In this document: positions 8,370-15,260 of the stretch, piece after piece | How positions within the stretch are numbered: the stretch's first letter is position 1 | How the letters are laid out: every line of letters starts with the position of its first letter | DNA from: Selenomonas sp. | GTDB lineage: Bacteria > Bacillota > Negativicutes > Selenomonadales > Selenomonadaceae | DNA length: 17,520 nt | Assembly: GCA_015265235.1 (NCBI GenBank) | Contig: JABZYJ010000026.1 | Span: 1-17,520, forward strand | Reading direction: 5' to 3' | Made by a program: the position numbers and the translations under genes | The notes under the pieces: model-generated | Database searches by the model: none | Told to the model about the DNA's origin: nothing | The model's input: only the letters and a program-made list of their open reading frames with translations

Positions 8370-8380
<11 letters not shown>
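7493..8380 (-). CDS. ftsX: Cell-division ABC permease FtsX
   Basis: A 295-residue membrane protein with FtsX topology. A cytoplasmic N-terminus (M-K-I-R-T-A-E-Y-Y) and a first helix (about 24-46) are followed by an extracytoplasmic domain (about 50-165) and three C-terminal helices. The extracytoplasmic domain is the part that binds the coiled coil of an EnvC/PcsB-type hydrolase. The start at 8380 is chosen because it follows a G-rich site (GGGGGGT) at about 7 bases and overlaps the end of ftsE by 11 bases; the open frame extends further up but would lie wholly inside ftsE. The partner ATPase is upstream and the presumed effector peptidase directly downstream. Confidence 0.95.
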
Positions 8381-9056
<676 letters not shown>

Positions 9057-9125
9057 GCGGTTCGTCTCATTCCTCTCCAATGCCAGCGCATGCGTCCCAG
9101 CATATACGCTAAAAAACCATTTTTT

Positions 9126-9153
9126 ATTATAGCACAAATTGAAAAAACCACAA
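9126..9153 (-). promoter_or_regulatory. Promoter of ftsE and the minus-strand operon
   Basis: On the minus strand a perfect TATAAT (9126-9131) is preceded by TG one base upstream (extended -10). It is spaced 16 bases from TTGTGG (9148-9153). Transcription would start near 9119, giving a leader of about 63 bases before ftsE. This is the best promoter seen for the block running to the terminator at 576-622. Confidence 0.75.
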
Positions 9154-9162
9154 AATATTGCG

Positions 9163-9191
9163 TTGTCTTTTTCTCGCGCGCATGATATTCT
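9163..9191 (+). promoter_or_regulatory. Probable promoter of the DUF454 gene
   Basis: TTGTCT (9163-9168), a 17-base spacer and TATTCT (9186-9191) with TG one base before the -10. It points toward the membrane-protein gene at 9234 and is divergent from the ftsE promoter. An inverted repeat, ATTCTC (9187-9192) with GAGAAT (9201-9206), overlaps the -10 and start point and could be an operator. Confidence 0.5.
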
Positions 9192-9233
9192 CTTGCTCAT
9201 GAGAATTTATTTCATTGATAGGAATACTACACC

Positions 9234-9602
9234 ATGATCCTGAAAAAAATCTTTTTCTCCATCCTCGGATTTCTCAGCTTCGGACTCGGCATTCTCGGGG
9301 CATTTCTCCCCATTCTCCCGACCGTTCCCTTCATCCTGCTCGCTGCATACTGCTTTGCACGCAGCTCCCGCCGCCTCGAGAACTGGCTGCATACGACGCG
9401 TATCTACCGCACAACGCTGCTCCTTATGCGCCAAGGGCGACGTGGTATGACGCCGATGGAAAAACTCCGCATCATGCTCCCCGTCACCACACTCATGGGG
9501 ATCTCCTTCCTTCTCGCCGATCACCTGCACGCACGCATCGCCATCGGCGTTGTATGGACGGCGCACGTCCTCTTCTTCCTCTTTCGCGTACCGAGCAGAT
9601 AG
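9234..9602 (+). CDS. DUF454 (YbaN-like) small inner-membrane protein
   Basis: A 122-residue membrane protein matching the DUF454/YbaN pattern. An N-terminal hydrophobic hairpin carries G-x-L-G-A-F-L-P-I-L-P-T-V-P-F-I-L-L-A-A-Y-C-F-A-R-S-S-R, the conserved block of the family. A short basic cytoplasmic segment (about 45-75) and two more helices (about 78-118) follow. The biochemical role of the family is not established. The ribosome binding site is weak (AGGA, 10 bases upstream). It lies divergent from ftsE and 123 bases before the ATP-grasp gene on the same strand, which has its own promoter-like sequences. Confidence 0.85.
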   Translation: MILKKIFFSILGFLSFGLGILGAFLPILPTVPFILLAAYCFARSSRRLENWLHTTRIYRTTLLLMRQGRRGMTPMEKLRIMLPVTTLMGISFLLADHLHARIAIGVVWTAHVLFFLFRVPSR

Positions 9603-9648
9603 TGACCTTCATTTGTCGTGATAACTTTTATCTTTTTCTAATACATAC

Positions 9649-9693
9649 TTGACAAAAAGTCAAAGATTCGATAGCCTATACTTATCGTATAAT
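9649..9693 (+). promoter_or_regulatory. Promoter/operator-like region before the ATP-grasp gene
   Basis: A perfect TTGACA (9649-9654) and a perfect TATAAT (9688-9693) are present but 33 bases apart, so they cannot be one sigma-70 promoter. TATAAT probably has a weak -35. TTGACA is part of an inverted repeat, TTGAC-AAAAA-GTCAA (9649-9663). A second inverted repeat, CGATA (9669-9673) with TATCG (9683-9687), lies just before the -10. Two dyads at the promoter suggest control by a dimeric regulator. Confidence 0.5.
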
Positions 9694-9725
9694 AAATTTT
9701 TCAGTGATTGGACGAGGGCAACGGT

Positions 9726-10919
9726 ATGAATTTTATCTTTGTATCTCCGCAGTTCCCACACGTCTACTGGAACTTCTGTGACCGCTTGAAGAAAAAAGGG
9801 GTAAACGTTCTCGGCATTGGCGATACGCCCTACGACCAGCTCACGCGCGAGATGCGCGAGGCACTAACCGAGTACTACTTTGTCCCTGCACTCGACGACT
9901 ATGACCAGATGCTGCGCGCCGTCGGCTTCTTCACGTTCAAGTACGGGCGCATTGACTGGCTCGAGTCCAACAATGAGCACTGGCTCATGAATGACGCTCG
10001 TCTGCGCACGGACTTCAACATCCGCACGGGCTGGCAGAGTGCAGACATGGAGCATATCAAGAGTAAATCCGCCATGAAGGCGTACTACCAAAAAGCGGGT
10101 ATCCCGACGGCACGCCTCGTCCGTGCGACCACCCTTTCTGCCGCCGAGGATTTTCTCGATACCGTCGGCTACCCCGTCATCGTCAAACCGGATGTCGGTG
10201 CAGGTGCGACGGGCGCTTACCGCATCGACACGCATGACGAGCTGCGGCATTTCTTCGCATCAAAGCCCGACGTCACCTATGTCATCGAGGAATTTGTCGC
10301 AGGCGATATCTGCTCCTACGACGCCATCGTCGATGCGGATGCGAACCCGATCTTTGAGTCCATGACCGTCTGGCCGCCGACCGTCATGGACATCGTTCTC
10401 TATCAGCTCGACCTCTCCTACTATACGGTACCCACTGTCCCAGATACGGTGAAGCGGATGGGACGCGCCGCGCTGAAGGCGTTCCGCGTACACAGCCGTT
10501 TCGTCCACTTTGAGTTCTTCCGCCTGACCGAGGCAAAAGCAGGGCTCGGCGCCGTCGGCGACTACGTCGGGCTCGAAGTCAACATGCGGCCGGCGGGCGG
10601 CTACACGATGGATATGACGAATTTCGCACACTCCACCGATGTCTATGAAATATGGGCAGACATGATTACGGCAAACCGCCGCCTTCTCCCCGACTGCGGC
10701 GTACACTGCTGCTGTGCCTACGCGGGACGACGTGATTTCCACCGCTACGTACACACACATGAGGAAATCCTCAGCCGCTACGCGGACAGCATCGTCATGT
10801 GCGAGCGTCTGCCTGAGGTCATGTGGCCACAGATGGGCAACCAGATGTATATGGCAAAACTCCGCGATCAGGAGGAAACGGATGCGTTCATCCGATTCGT
10901 ACAGGAACGCGTGAAATAA
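9726..10919 (+). CDS. ATP-grasp ligase-like protein, substrate unknown
   Basis: A 397-residue cytosolic protein with a Rossmann-like N-terminal domain (M-N-F-I-F-V-S-P-Q-F-P) and an ATP-grasp domain from about residue 110. Recognisable elements are the ATP-contacting Lys154 in Y-P-V-I-V-K-P-D-V-G-A-G-A-T-G, the V-I-E-E-F-V-A-G-D segment (186-194), and the metal-binding Glu284 and Asn286 in G-L-E-V-N-M-R-P-A-G-G. The family joins a carboxylate, via an acyl phosphate, to an amine or thiol; the pairing partner here cannot be told. A Cys-rich patch, H-C-C-C, is near residue 330. The start at 9726 has GAGGG 7 bases upstream; a TTG at 9708 lies before that site. It is alone between two dyad-rich regions and ends at a two-way terminator. 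Confidence 0.85.
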   Translation: MNFIFVSPQFPHVYWNFCDRLKKKGVNVLGIGDTPYDQLTREMREALTEYYFVPALDDYDQMLRAVGFFTFKYGRIDWLESNNEHWLMNDARLRTDFNIRTGWQSADMEHIKSKSAMKAYYQKAGIPTARLVRATTLSAAEDFLDTVGYPVIVKPDVGAGATGAYRIDTHDELRHFFASKPDVTYVIEEFVAGDICSYDAIVDADANPIFESMTVWPPTVMDIVLYQLDLSYYTVPTVPDTVKRMGRAALKAFRVHSRFVHFEFFRLTEAKAGLGAVGDYVGLEVNMRPAGGYTMDMTNFAHSTDVYEIWADMITANRRLLPDCGVHCCCAYAGRRDFHRYVHTHEEILSRYADSIVMCERLPEVMWPQMGNQMYMAKLRDQEETDAFIRFVQERVK

Positions 10920-10999
10920 CGACACGAAAGCATGAACTGCTGCACATCTCCCTATCAATTCGCAGCATCCGTTCCCCGTAAGCAGCAAAAGAAGCACAA

Positions 11000-11046
11000 A
11001 AAGAGCCTATCGTACGAAGTTTACAGTTTCGTGCAATAGGCTCTTT
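11000..11046. terminator. Two-way rho-independent terminator
   Basis: A long stem: 11000-11010 pairs perfectly with 11036-11046, and the inner arms 11012-11018 and 11028-11034 continue it with one mismatch and one G-U pair. The loop is 9 bases. AAA at the 5' side and TTT at the 3' side allow termination both for the ATP-grasp gene (+) and for the deacetylase gene (-), whose stop is 10 bases away. Confidence 0.88.
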
Positions 11047-11055
11047 ATCTCTGAT

Positions 11056-11889
11056 TCAATTTCGCACCCAGCCGTACTGCGTGAGATTCGAGGTATAGTG
11101 CAGGCGGTCAACAAAATCTTCATTGGTCGCGCCCGTACGGAAGATCGGCACACGCTCAAGGGCGAAGACGTTGCTGTTGCGGTCAACATTGCTGTACTTG
11201 ACCGTAAAGCCTGCCTTATACCCTGCCTCCTTCGCGAGCTCTGCGATATGCAGATCGTGGGCGCCCGTCGGATAGGCGATGAACTCGACGGGATGCCCCA
11301 ATTCGCTCTCCGCCTGCCGCTTGGACTCCACAAGCTCCTCGCGAATACGGTCATCCGGCAGCTCCGGCAAAGCCGCATGCGTCACCGTATGCGACTCAAT
11401 CGTAACACCGCTCTTTTCCATCTCGCGCACCTGATCCCATGTGAGATAGCCCTTGCGCTTGCTCAGGAAGCCCGTGACGACAAAGACCGTTGCCTTGAGG
11501 TGATACTTTTTCAGAATGGGAAACGCATTGGTATAGTTATCAACGTAGCCATCGTCAAACGTGATGAGCACAGGACGCTCGGGCAGAGACCCCGTGCCTG
11601 CCAGATAGTCGTATAGCTCATCGGGGCTGATCGTGTGATAGCCATGATCGACGAGATACTTCATCTGCCAGTCAAAATCCGATGGCTCAACCGCAAGGGA
11701 GAGGAAACGCGAATTGATCATGTGGTAGTTGAGCACAGTCACCTTCACATCGTCCTCGGGGGGCGGCGAAAGTGAGGGCGCAGGCGTTTCCTTCGGATGT
11801 CCGATAATGAGCAGGACACCGAGAAGAATGGCAAGGACAGCAAGCAGGGACCAGAACTGCCGTCCGCTGATCATCTGTTTTATGTTCAC
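11056..11889 (-). CDS. Membrane-anchored polysaccharide deacetylase (NodB domain)
   Basis: A 277-residue protein with an N-terminal membrane anchor (about 12-30), a Pro-rich linker (33-45) and a NodB/polysaccharide deacetylase fold facing the periplasm. Motif 1 is T-F-D-D-G-Y (110-115; Asp112 base, Asp113 metal ligand). Motif 2 is S-H-T-V-T-H (166-171; His167 and His171 ligands). Motif 3 is reduced to A-Y-P-T-G (205-209). It should be a metal-dependent de-N-acetylase of peptidoglycan or a poly-GlcNAc-type polymer; the N-terminal V-L-N-Y-H-M resembles PgaB/IcaB-like enzymes. The start is GTG at 11889, 5 bases after GGGGGG. It is transcribed alone from its own promoter. Confidence 0.9.
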   Translation of the reverse strand: MNIKQMISGRQFWSLLAVLAILLGVLLIIGHPKETPAPSLSPPPEDDVKVTVLNYHMINSRFLSLAVEPSDFDWQMKYLVDHGYHTISPDELYDYLAGTGSLPERPVLITFDDGYVDNYTNAFPILKKYHLKATVFVVTGFLSKRKGYLTWDQVREMEKSGVTIESHTVTHAALPELPDDRIREELVESKRQAESELGHPVEFIAYPTGAHDLHIAELAKEAGYKAGFTVKYSNVDRNSNVFALERVPIFRTGATNEDFVDRLHYTSNLTQYGWVRN

Positions 11890-11923
11890 GCCATCCCCCC
11901 GTCAGAAAAGTACTTTATTGATT

Positions 11924-11952
11924 ATTGTACTTGTATTTTGACGGGAAATCAA
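11924..11952 (-). promoter_or_regulatory. Promoter of the polysaccharide deacetylase gene
   Basis: On the minus strand TTGATT (11947-11952), a 17-base spacer and TACAAT (11924-11929). Transcription would start near 11917, leaving a leader of about 28 bases. The terminator of the upstream gene lies just before it, so this is an independent unit. Confidence 0.7.
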
Positions 11953-11961
11953 CACGGGCAC

Positions 11962-11990
11962 AAAAAAAAGACTGCCAGACCGGCAGTCTT
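11962..11990 (-). terminator. Rho-independent terminator of the YbjN-like gene
   Basis: A perfect 9-base-pair stem, AAGACTGCC (11968-11976) with GGCAGTCTT (11982-11990), and a 5-base loop. On the minus strand it is followed by a run of eight T (11962-11969, partly in the stem). It lies about 70 bases after the stop of the gene at 12059. Confidence 0.92.
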
Positions 11991-12058
11991 CATATTGTCG
12001 CTCAGAATTACGATGCCGCCGAAATGCGGGAAAGGTATCGCGTCAGCATGACTGAGAT

Positions 12059-12574
12059 TTATTTTTTCGCCCAGACCACCGCCATGAGATCCTCATACAC
12101 GGTCTCGAGCTGCTGCACGAGAATCGGCAGGAGCGTCTGAATCATGCGGCTGTCGAAGGTCTCATCGACGAACGGGATACAGACATCGAGATAGATGTTG
12201 CCGTCCTCACGGAGATAGTACTTGAAGATCTTGTACTCCGCATTGAGCATATTGAGATGGCTCTTGATGCTGTCGATGTTCTTCTCGTTGATGCCCGTCG
12301 CAACCTGCGTGCGGATGATCGTAAAGATGCTGTCGTCGATGAAGATCGCCATCGGCATGATCTGCCCCTTCGCCTCGATGCGCGAGCGGAAGATCGTCGT
12401 GTGGAACTCATCGGAAAGTGCCTGCGACTCAAAGTAATTGATGTCGTTATCTTTGAGGAATGCTTGGAACTTTTCCGCCTTCGTCGCACCCTCTGCGGCA
12501 GCAGCTTCCTTCTTCTCGATCAGCTTCTCTGCCTGCTTTTCGAGCTTCGGCTCTTTCTCCGTGCTCTTTGCCAT
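12059..12574 (-). CDS. YbjN-domain-like cytosolic protein
   Basis: A 171-residue protein without signal peptide or membrane segment. Residues 1-38 are Lys/Glu/Ala-rich and probably form a charged helix. The rest (about 39-168) has the alternating strand and helix pattern of the YbjN or type III chaperone-like fold, with I-M-P-M-A-I-F-I-D-D-S-I-F-T-I-I and Y-L-R-E-D-G-N-I-Y-L-D-V-C-I-P as central strands. I assign the fold with moderate certainty and no function. The start is well supported by GGGAGG 9 bases upstream. It is a single-gene unit with its own promoter and strong terminator. Confidence 0.75.
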   Translation of the reverse strand: MAKSTEKEPKLEKQAEKLIEKKEAAAAEGATKAEKFQAFLKDNDINYFESQALSDEFHTTIFRSRIEAKGQIMPMAIFIDDSIFTIIRTQVATGINEKNIDSIKSHLNMLNAEYKIFKYYLREDGNIYLDVCIPFVDETFDSRMIQTLLPILVQQLETVYEDLMAVVWAKK

Positions 12575-12620
12575 GTAAATGTGCCTCCCTTATCCGTTAC
12601 GAGTAAATGCTCCCATGACT

Positions 12621-12650
12621 ATTTTACCATAGTTTTTCATCTATTTGCAA
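12621..12650 (-). promoter_or_regulatory. Promoter of the YbjN-like gene
   Basis: On the minus strand TTGCAA (12645-12650), an 18-base spacer and TAAAAT (12621-12626), with TG one base before the -10 (extended -10). It starts right at the edge of the cstA terminator, leaving a leader of about 40 bases. Confidence 0.65.
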
Positions 12651-12679
12651 GAAAAAACCGCTGTCACGCGGTTTTTCTT
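12651..12679 (-). terminator. Rho-independent terminator of cstA
   Basis: Stem AAAAACCGC (12653-12661) with GCGGTTTTT (12668-12676) and a 6-base loop. On the minus strand the stem ends in six T. It lies about 33 bases after the cstA stop and immediately before the YbjN-like promoter. Confidence 0.9.
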
Positions 12680-12709
12680 CAAAAACTGTGTGCAGCGGTA
12701 TATTTCATG

Positions 12710-14146
12710 TCAGGCCGTTCTTTTGCGCAGAATGAACGCACGCACAAAGAGTGCCGTAAAAAGGATAGCGAAGCCGATGCCCGCCGGATAGGTAATGCTC
12801 GTCGGCAGACCAAAGCCCTCCGGTGCCTGCAGGAGGTAGGTCGTCGTCACCGCCGACATAAAGATCGCAGGCACGAGCGCGATCACGTATGCATACGAGC
12901 CCGGTTTATTGAGGTAGAGGTATGCCGTGCCCGTCCAGAGCATAATCATCGCGAGTGTCTGGTTTGCCCACGAGAAGTAACGCCAGATGATGGAGAAGTC
13001 CATCTGCGAAAGAATCAAGCCGATGGCGAGCATCGGGATGGCGATCATCAGACGCTTCGATGACTCCTTCTGTGGAACGTTCAACCAGTCGGCAAGCGTC
13101 AGACGCGCCGAGCGGAAGGCCGTATCGCCCGAGGTGATCGGGCAGGCGATAACGCCCAGCATCGCGAGAATAGCACCGATGCTGACCCCGCCGACACCGA
13201 TTGCCCCCATGAAGCCGTTGCAGACCTCGTAGACAACGCCGCCGGGGCCGGCCTCCTTGAGTGCCGCGCCGAGCCCCGGTGTGCCGTCGTAGAACGTCGC
13301 ACCTGCCGCCGCCCAGCAGAGCGCAATGATGCCCTCAGCGACCATTGCGCCGTAGAACACGGGGCGTCCCATGCGCTCATCCTTCAGGCAGCGCGCCATG
13401 ATCGGCGACTGCGTCGCGTGGAATCCAGAGACTGCACCGCAGGCAACGGTGATGAAGAGCAGCGGCCAGATCGGAAGATGCTGCGGATGCAGGTTCTCCA
13501 GCGTCATCTCGGGCATCGTATGTCCGCCGACACCGAAGAGCATTCCGCCCATGATACCGAGTGCCATGACGATGAGACAGATGCCAAAGAGCGGATAGAA
13601 CCGTGCGATGATCTGGTCGATCGGCAGCAGGGTTGCCAGCGTATAGTAAATAAAGACGACAGCGAGCCAGAAGAGGACCGCCTGCCCCGTCAGCTTGGAA
13701 AGCAGCATCGCAGGTCCCGTCATGAACACGACACCGACGAGAACGAGGAGGACAATCGAAAATACGCGCATGACCTGAAGCATGATATGCCCCAGATTCT
13801 TGCCGACGACCTCCGAGAGGCTTTTTCCATCCTCACGGAACGAAATCATGCCCGAGAGATAGTCATGCACGCCGCCTGCAAAGATCGTACCAAAGACGAT
13901 CCAGAGGTAGACGCTGGGTCCCCAGAGCGCTCCCGCAAGCGCACCGAAAATCGGGCCAAGTCCTGCAATATTGAGGAGCTGGATGAGAAACACCTTCCAC
14001 GTTGGCAGTGGGATATAGTCCACGCCATCTTCCAGACGAATCGCAGGTGCTACCTCCCCCGTACGCCCGAATGCCCGATCGACGATTGCCCCATAGACGA
14101 GGTAGCCCACGATGAGCGTTGCGAGCGCGCCAAGAAATGTAATCAT
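12710..14146 (-). CDS. cstA: CstA-family peptide/pyruvate transporter
   Basis: A 478-residue polytopic inner-membrane protein of the CstA (carbon starvation) family, with about a dozen hydrophobic helices. Family blocks visible include Q-L-L-N-I-A-G-L-G-P-I-F-G-A-L-A-G-A-L-W-G-P near residue 56, G-G-V-H-D-Y-L-S-G-M near 91, and S-G-F-H-A-T-Q-S-P near 240. Members take up peptides or pyruvate with protons. It is much shorter than the Escherichia coli protein (about 700 residues) and matches the short form common in Firmicutes. The start at 14146 has AGGAAG about 12 bases upstream, a long spacing. It is a single gene with a leader of roughly 130 bases, divergent from the TauE gene. Confidence 0.92.
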   Translation of the reverse strand: MITFLGALATLIVGYLVYGAIVDRAFGRTGEVAPAIRLEDGVDYIPLPTWKVFLIQLLNIAGLGPIFGALAGALWGPSVYLWIVFGTIFAGGVHDYLSGMISFREDGKSLSEVVGKNLGHIMLQVMRVFSIVLLVLVGVVFMTGPAMLLSKLTGQAVLFWLAVVFIYYTLATLLPIDQIIARFYPLFGICLIVMALGIMGGMLFGVGGHTMPEMTLENLHPQHLPIWPLLFITVACGAVSGFHATQSPIMARCLKDERMGRPVFYGAMVAEGIIALCWAAAGATFYDGTPGLGAALKEAGPGGVVYEVCNGFMGAIGVGGVSIGAILAMLGVIACPITSGDTAFRSARLTLADWLNVPQKESSKRLMIAIPMLAIGLILSQMDFSIIWRYFSWANQTLAMIMLWTGTAYLYLNKPGSYAYVIALVPAIFMSAVTTTYLLQAPEGFGLPTSITYPAGIGFAILFTALFVRAFILRKRTA

Positions 14147-14278
14147 TGCTTGTCACTTCTTCCTAAAATAAATACACGATATGCCGGTGTGCACCGGCGC
14201 CCCCCAGGCCTGCCCTCCTTCTGCACAATGATAAAGAAGCCCCTTACAATCAGTCCTAAAGAATTATTAGCTTCTCGG
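14147..14278 (-). promoter_or_regulatory. Structured 5' leader of cstA
   Basis: The transcript from the proposed cstA promoter would begin with about 130 untranslated bases. A self-complementary GCCGGT (14183-14188) and ACCGGC (14193-14198) with a 4-base loop forms a very stable hairpin about 36 bases before the start codon. A second pairing, AGAAGC (14235-14240) with GCTTCT (14270-14275), is possible further upstream. There is no clean U-tract, so this looks like a stability or translational element rather than a terminator. No known riboswitch class is recognisable to me. Confidence 0.45.
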
Positions 14279-14283
14279 CGATT

Positions 14284-14312
14284 ATCATATCATAACTCCC
14301 CCCTCTTGTCTA
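14284..14312 (-). promoter_or_regulatory. Promoter of cstA
   Basis: On the minus strand TAGACA (14307-14312), a 17-base spacer and TATGAT (14284-14289) with TG one base before the -10. Its -35 overlaps the -35 of the divergent promoter by five bases. Confidence 0.65.
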
Positions 14313-14333
14313 ATCTTTTCAATGTGCTATAAT
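14306..14333 (+). promoter_or_regulatory. Promoter of the TauE/SafE gene
   Basis: TTGTCT (14306-14311), a 16-base spacer and a perfect TATAAT (14328-14333) with TG one base before the -10. Transcription would start near 14340, 57 bases before the gene. The -35 is shared with the cstA promoter on the other strand. Confidence 0.7.
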
Positions 14334-14396
14334 CATGAATACATTTCGCATGAGCCCCTTTCCGGCATGCAAAATGATATTGGAGGAGGTTGTTTT

Positions 14397-15194
14397 ATGG
14401 GGCTTGATATTCTGCTGTTTCTTCTGCTTGGACTCTTCGTGGGCACGTTCGGCACGCTGGTCGGCATCGGCGGCGGACTGATCTGCGTGCCGATCTTCAT
14501 CTTCTTTCTGTCGGACGGTGGGATCTATCCGTACTTTCACACGGCGGCTCAGATCACAGGCACATCGCTCGTCATCGTCTGTGCCAATGCACTCTCGGGG
14601 ACATTTGCCTACATCCGTCAAAAACGCGTCTACTTCGCAGCAGCAGTCCCCTTTGCTCTTGCGACACTGCCCGGCGCATTCCTCGGCTCATACATCGTCG
14701 ATGACTTCACGGGACCGATGCTCTACATATCCTATGGTTCGTTCCTCCTGCTGATGTCTCTTATGATGTACTGGAATGCCACGCACAAAAAGCACGCGGA
14801 TGTGCACACCCTTCCCGCAGACTTCACCTTCAACCGTTCCCTCGGCGTTGGGGCAAGTGCAGGTGTTGGCTTTATCTCGAGCATCTTCGGCATCGGCGGC
14901 GGCGTGATTCACGTCCCCCTCATGGTCTACCTGCTCGGCTTCCCCGTCCACGTCGCGACGGCGACCTCGCATTTCGTCCTCGCCTGCTCGGCGGCCTTCG
15001 GCGTCATCAGCCACGTCTGGCTCGGTCACGTCATCTGGACGCCCGCCATCTGCATCTCCATCGGTGCCGCCATCGGCGCACAGATCGGAGCCGCCCTCTC
15101 GAAAAAGACAAAATCCAAGGTCATTCTCGTTCTGCTTGCTCTCGCCATGTTCGGGCTCGGACTCCGTCTGATCTGGATGAGCGGTATGCTCTGA
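14397..15194 (+). CDS. TauE/SafE-family membrane exporter
   Basis: A 265-residue polytopic membrane protein with the internal duplication typical of TauE/SafE: G-T-L-V-G-I-G-G-G-L-I-C-V-P in the first half (about 19-32) and S-I-F-G-I-G-G-G-V-I-H-V-P in the second (about 160-175). Eight or so helices are expected. The family moves small organic or sulfur anions such as sulfite or sulfoacetate; the substrate here is not determined. The start at 14397 is fixed by GGAGGAGG 7 bases upstream; the frame is open to 14322 but without such a site. It has its own promoter and terminator. Confidence 0.9.
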   Translation: MGLDILLFLLLGLFVGTFGTLVGIGGGLICVPIFIFFLSDGGIYPYFHTAAQITGTSLVIVCANALSGTFAYIRQKRVYFAAAVPFALATLPGAFLGSYIVDDFTGPMLYISYGSFLLLMSLMMYWNATHKKHADVHTLPADFTFNRSLGVGASAGVGFISSIFGIGGGVIHVPLMVYLLGFPVHVATATSHFVLACSAAFGVISHVWLGHVIWTPAICISIGAAIGAQIGAALSKKTKSKVILVLLALAMFGLGLRLIWMSGML

Positions 15195-15204
15195 TCTGTC
15201 CATC

Positions 15205-15242
15205 AAAAAAGAATCGCCTCGGCATGAGGCGATTCTTTTTTT
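15205..15242. terminator. Two-way rho-independent terminator between TauE and nrfA genes
   Basis: A 16-base-pair perfect stem (15205-15220 with 15226-15241) and a 5-base loop. It has six A on the 5' side and seven T on the 3' side, so it terminates in both directions. It is 10 bases after the TauE stop and about 19 bases after the nrfA stop. Confidence 0.95.
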
Positions 15243-15260
15243 CCGCTCTGTCTATTTCGA

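Noticed and set aside
9649..9693. TTGACA and TATAAT as a single sigma-70 promoter
   Set aside because: Both hexamers are perfect but 33 bases apart, about twice the workable spacing; listed instead as separate elements.
14147..14278. Known riboswitch in the cstA leader
   Set aside because: The hairpins do not match any riboswitch core I recognise and no expression platform with a U-tract is present.
14322..14396. N-terminal extension of the TauE/SafE protein
   Set aside because: The open frame continues upstream, but the strong GGAGGAGG site and the family's usual N-terminus place the start at 14397; the extension would also begin within the promoter.
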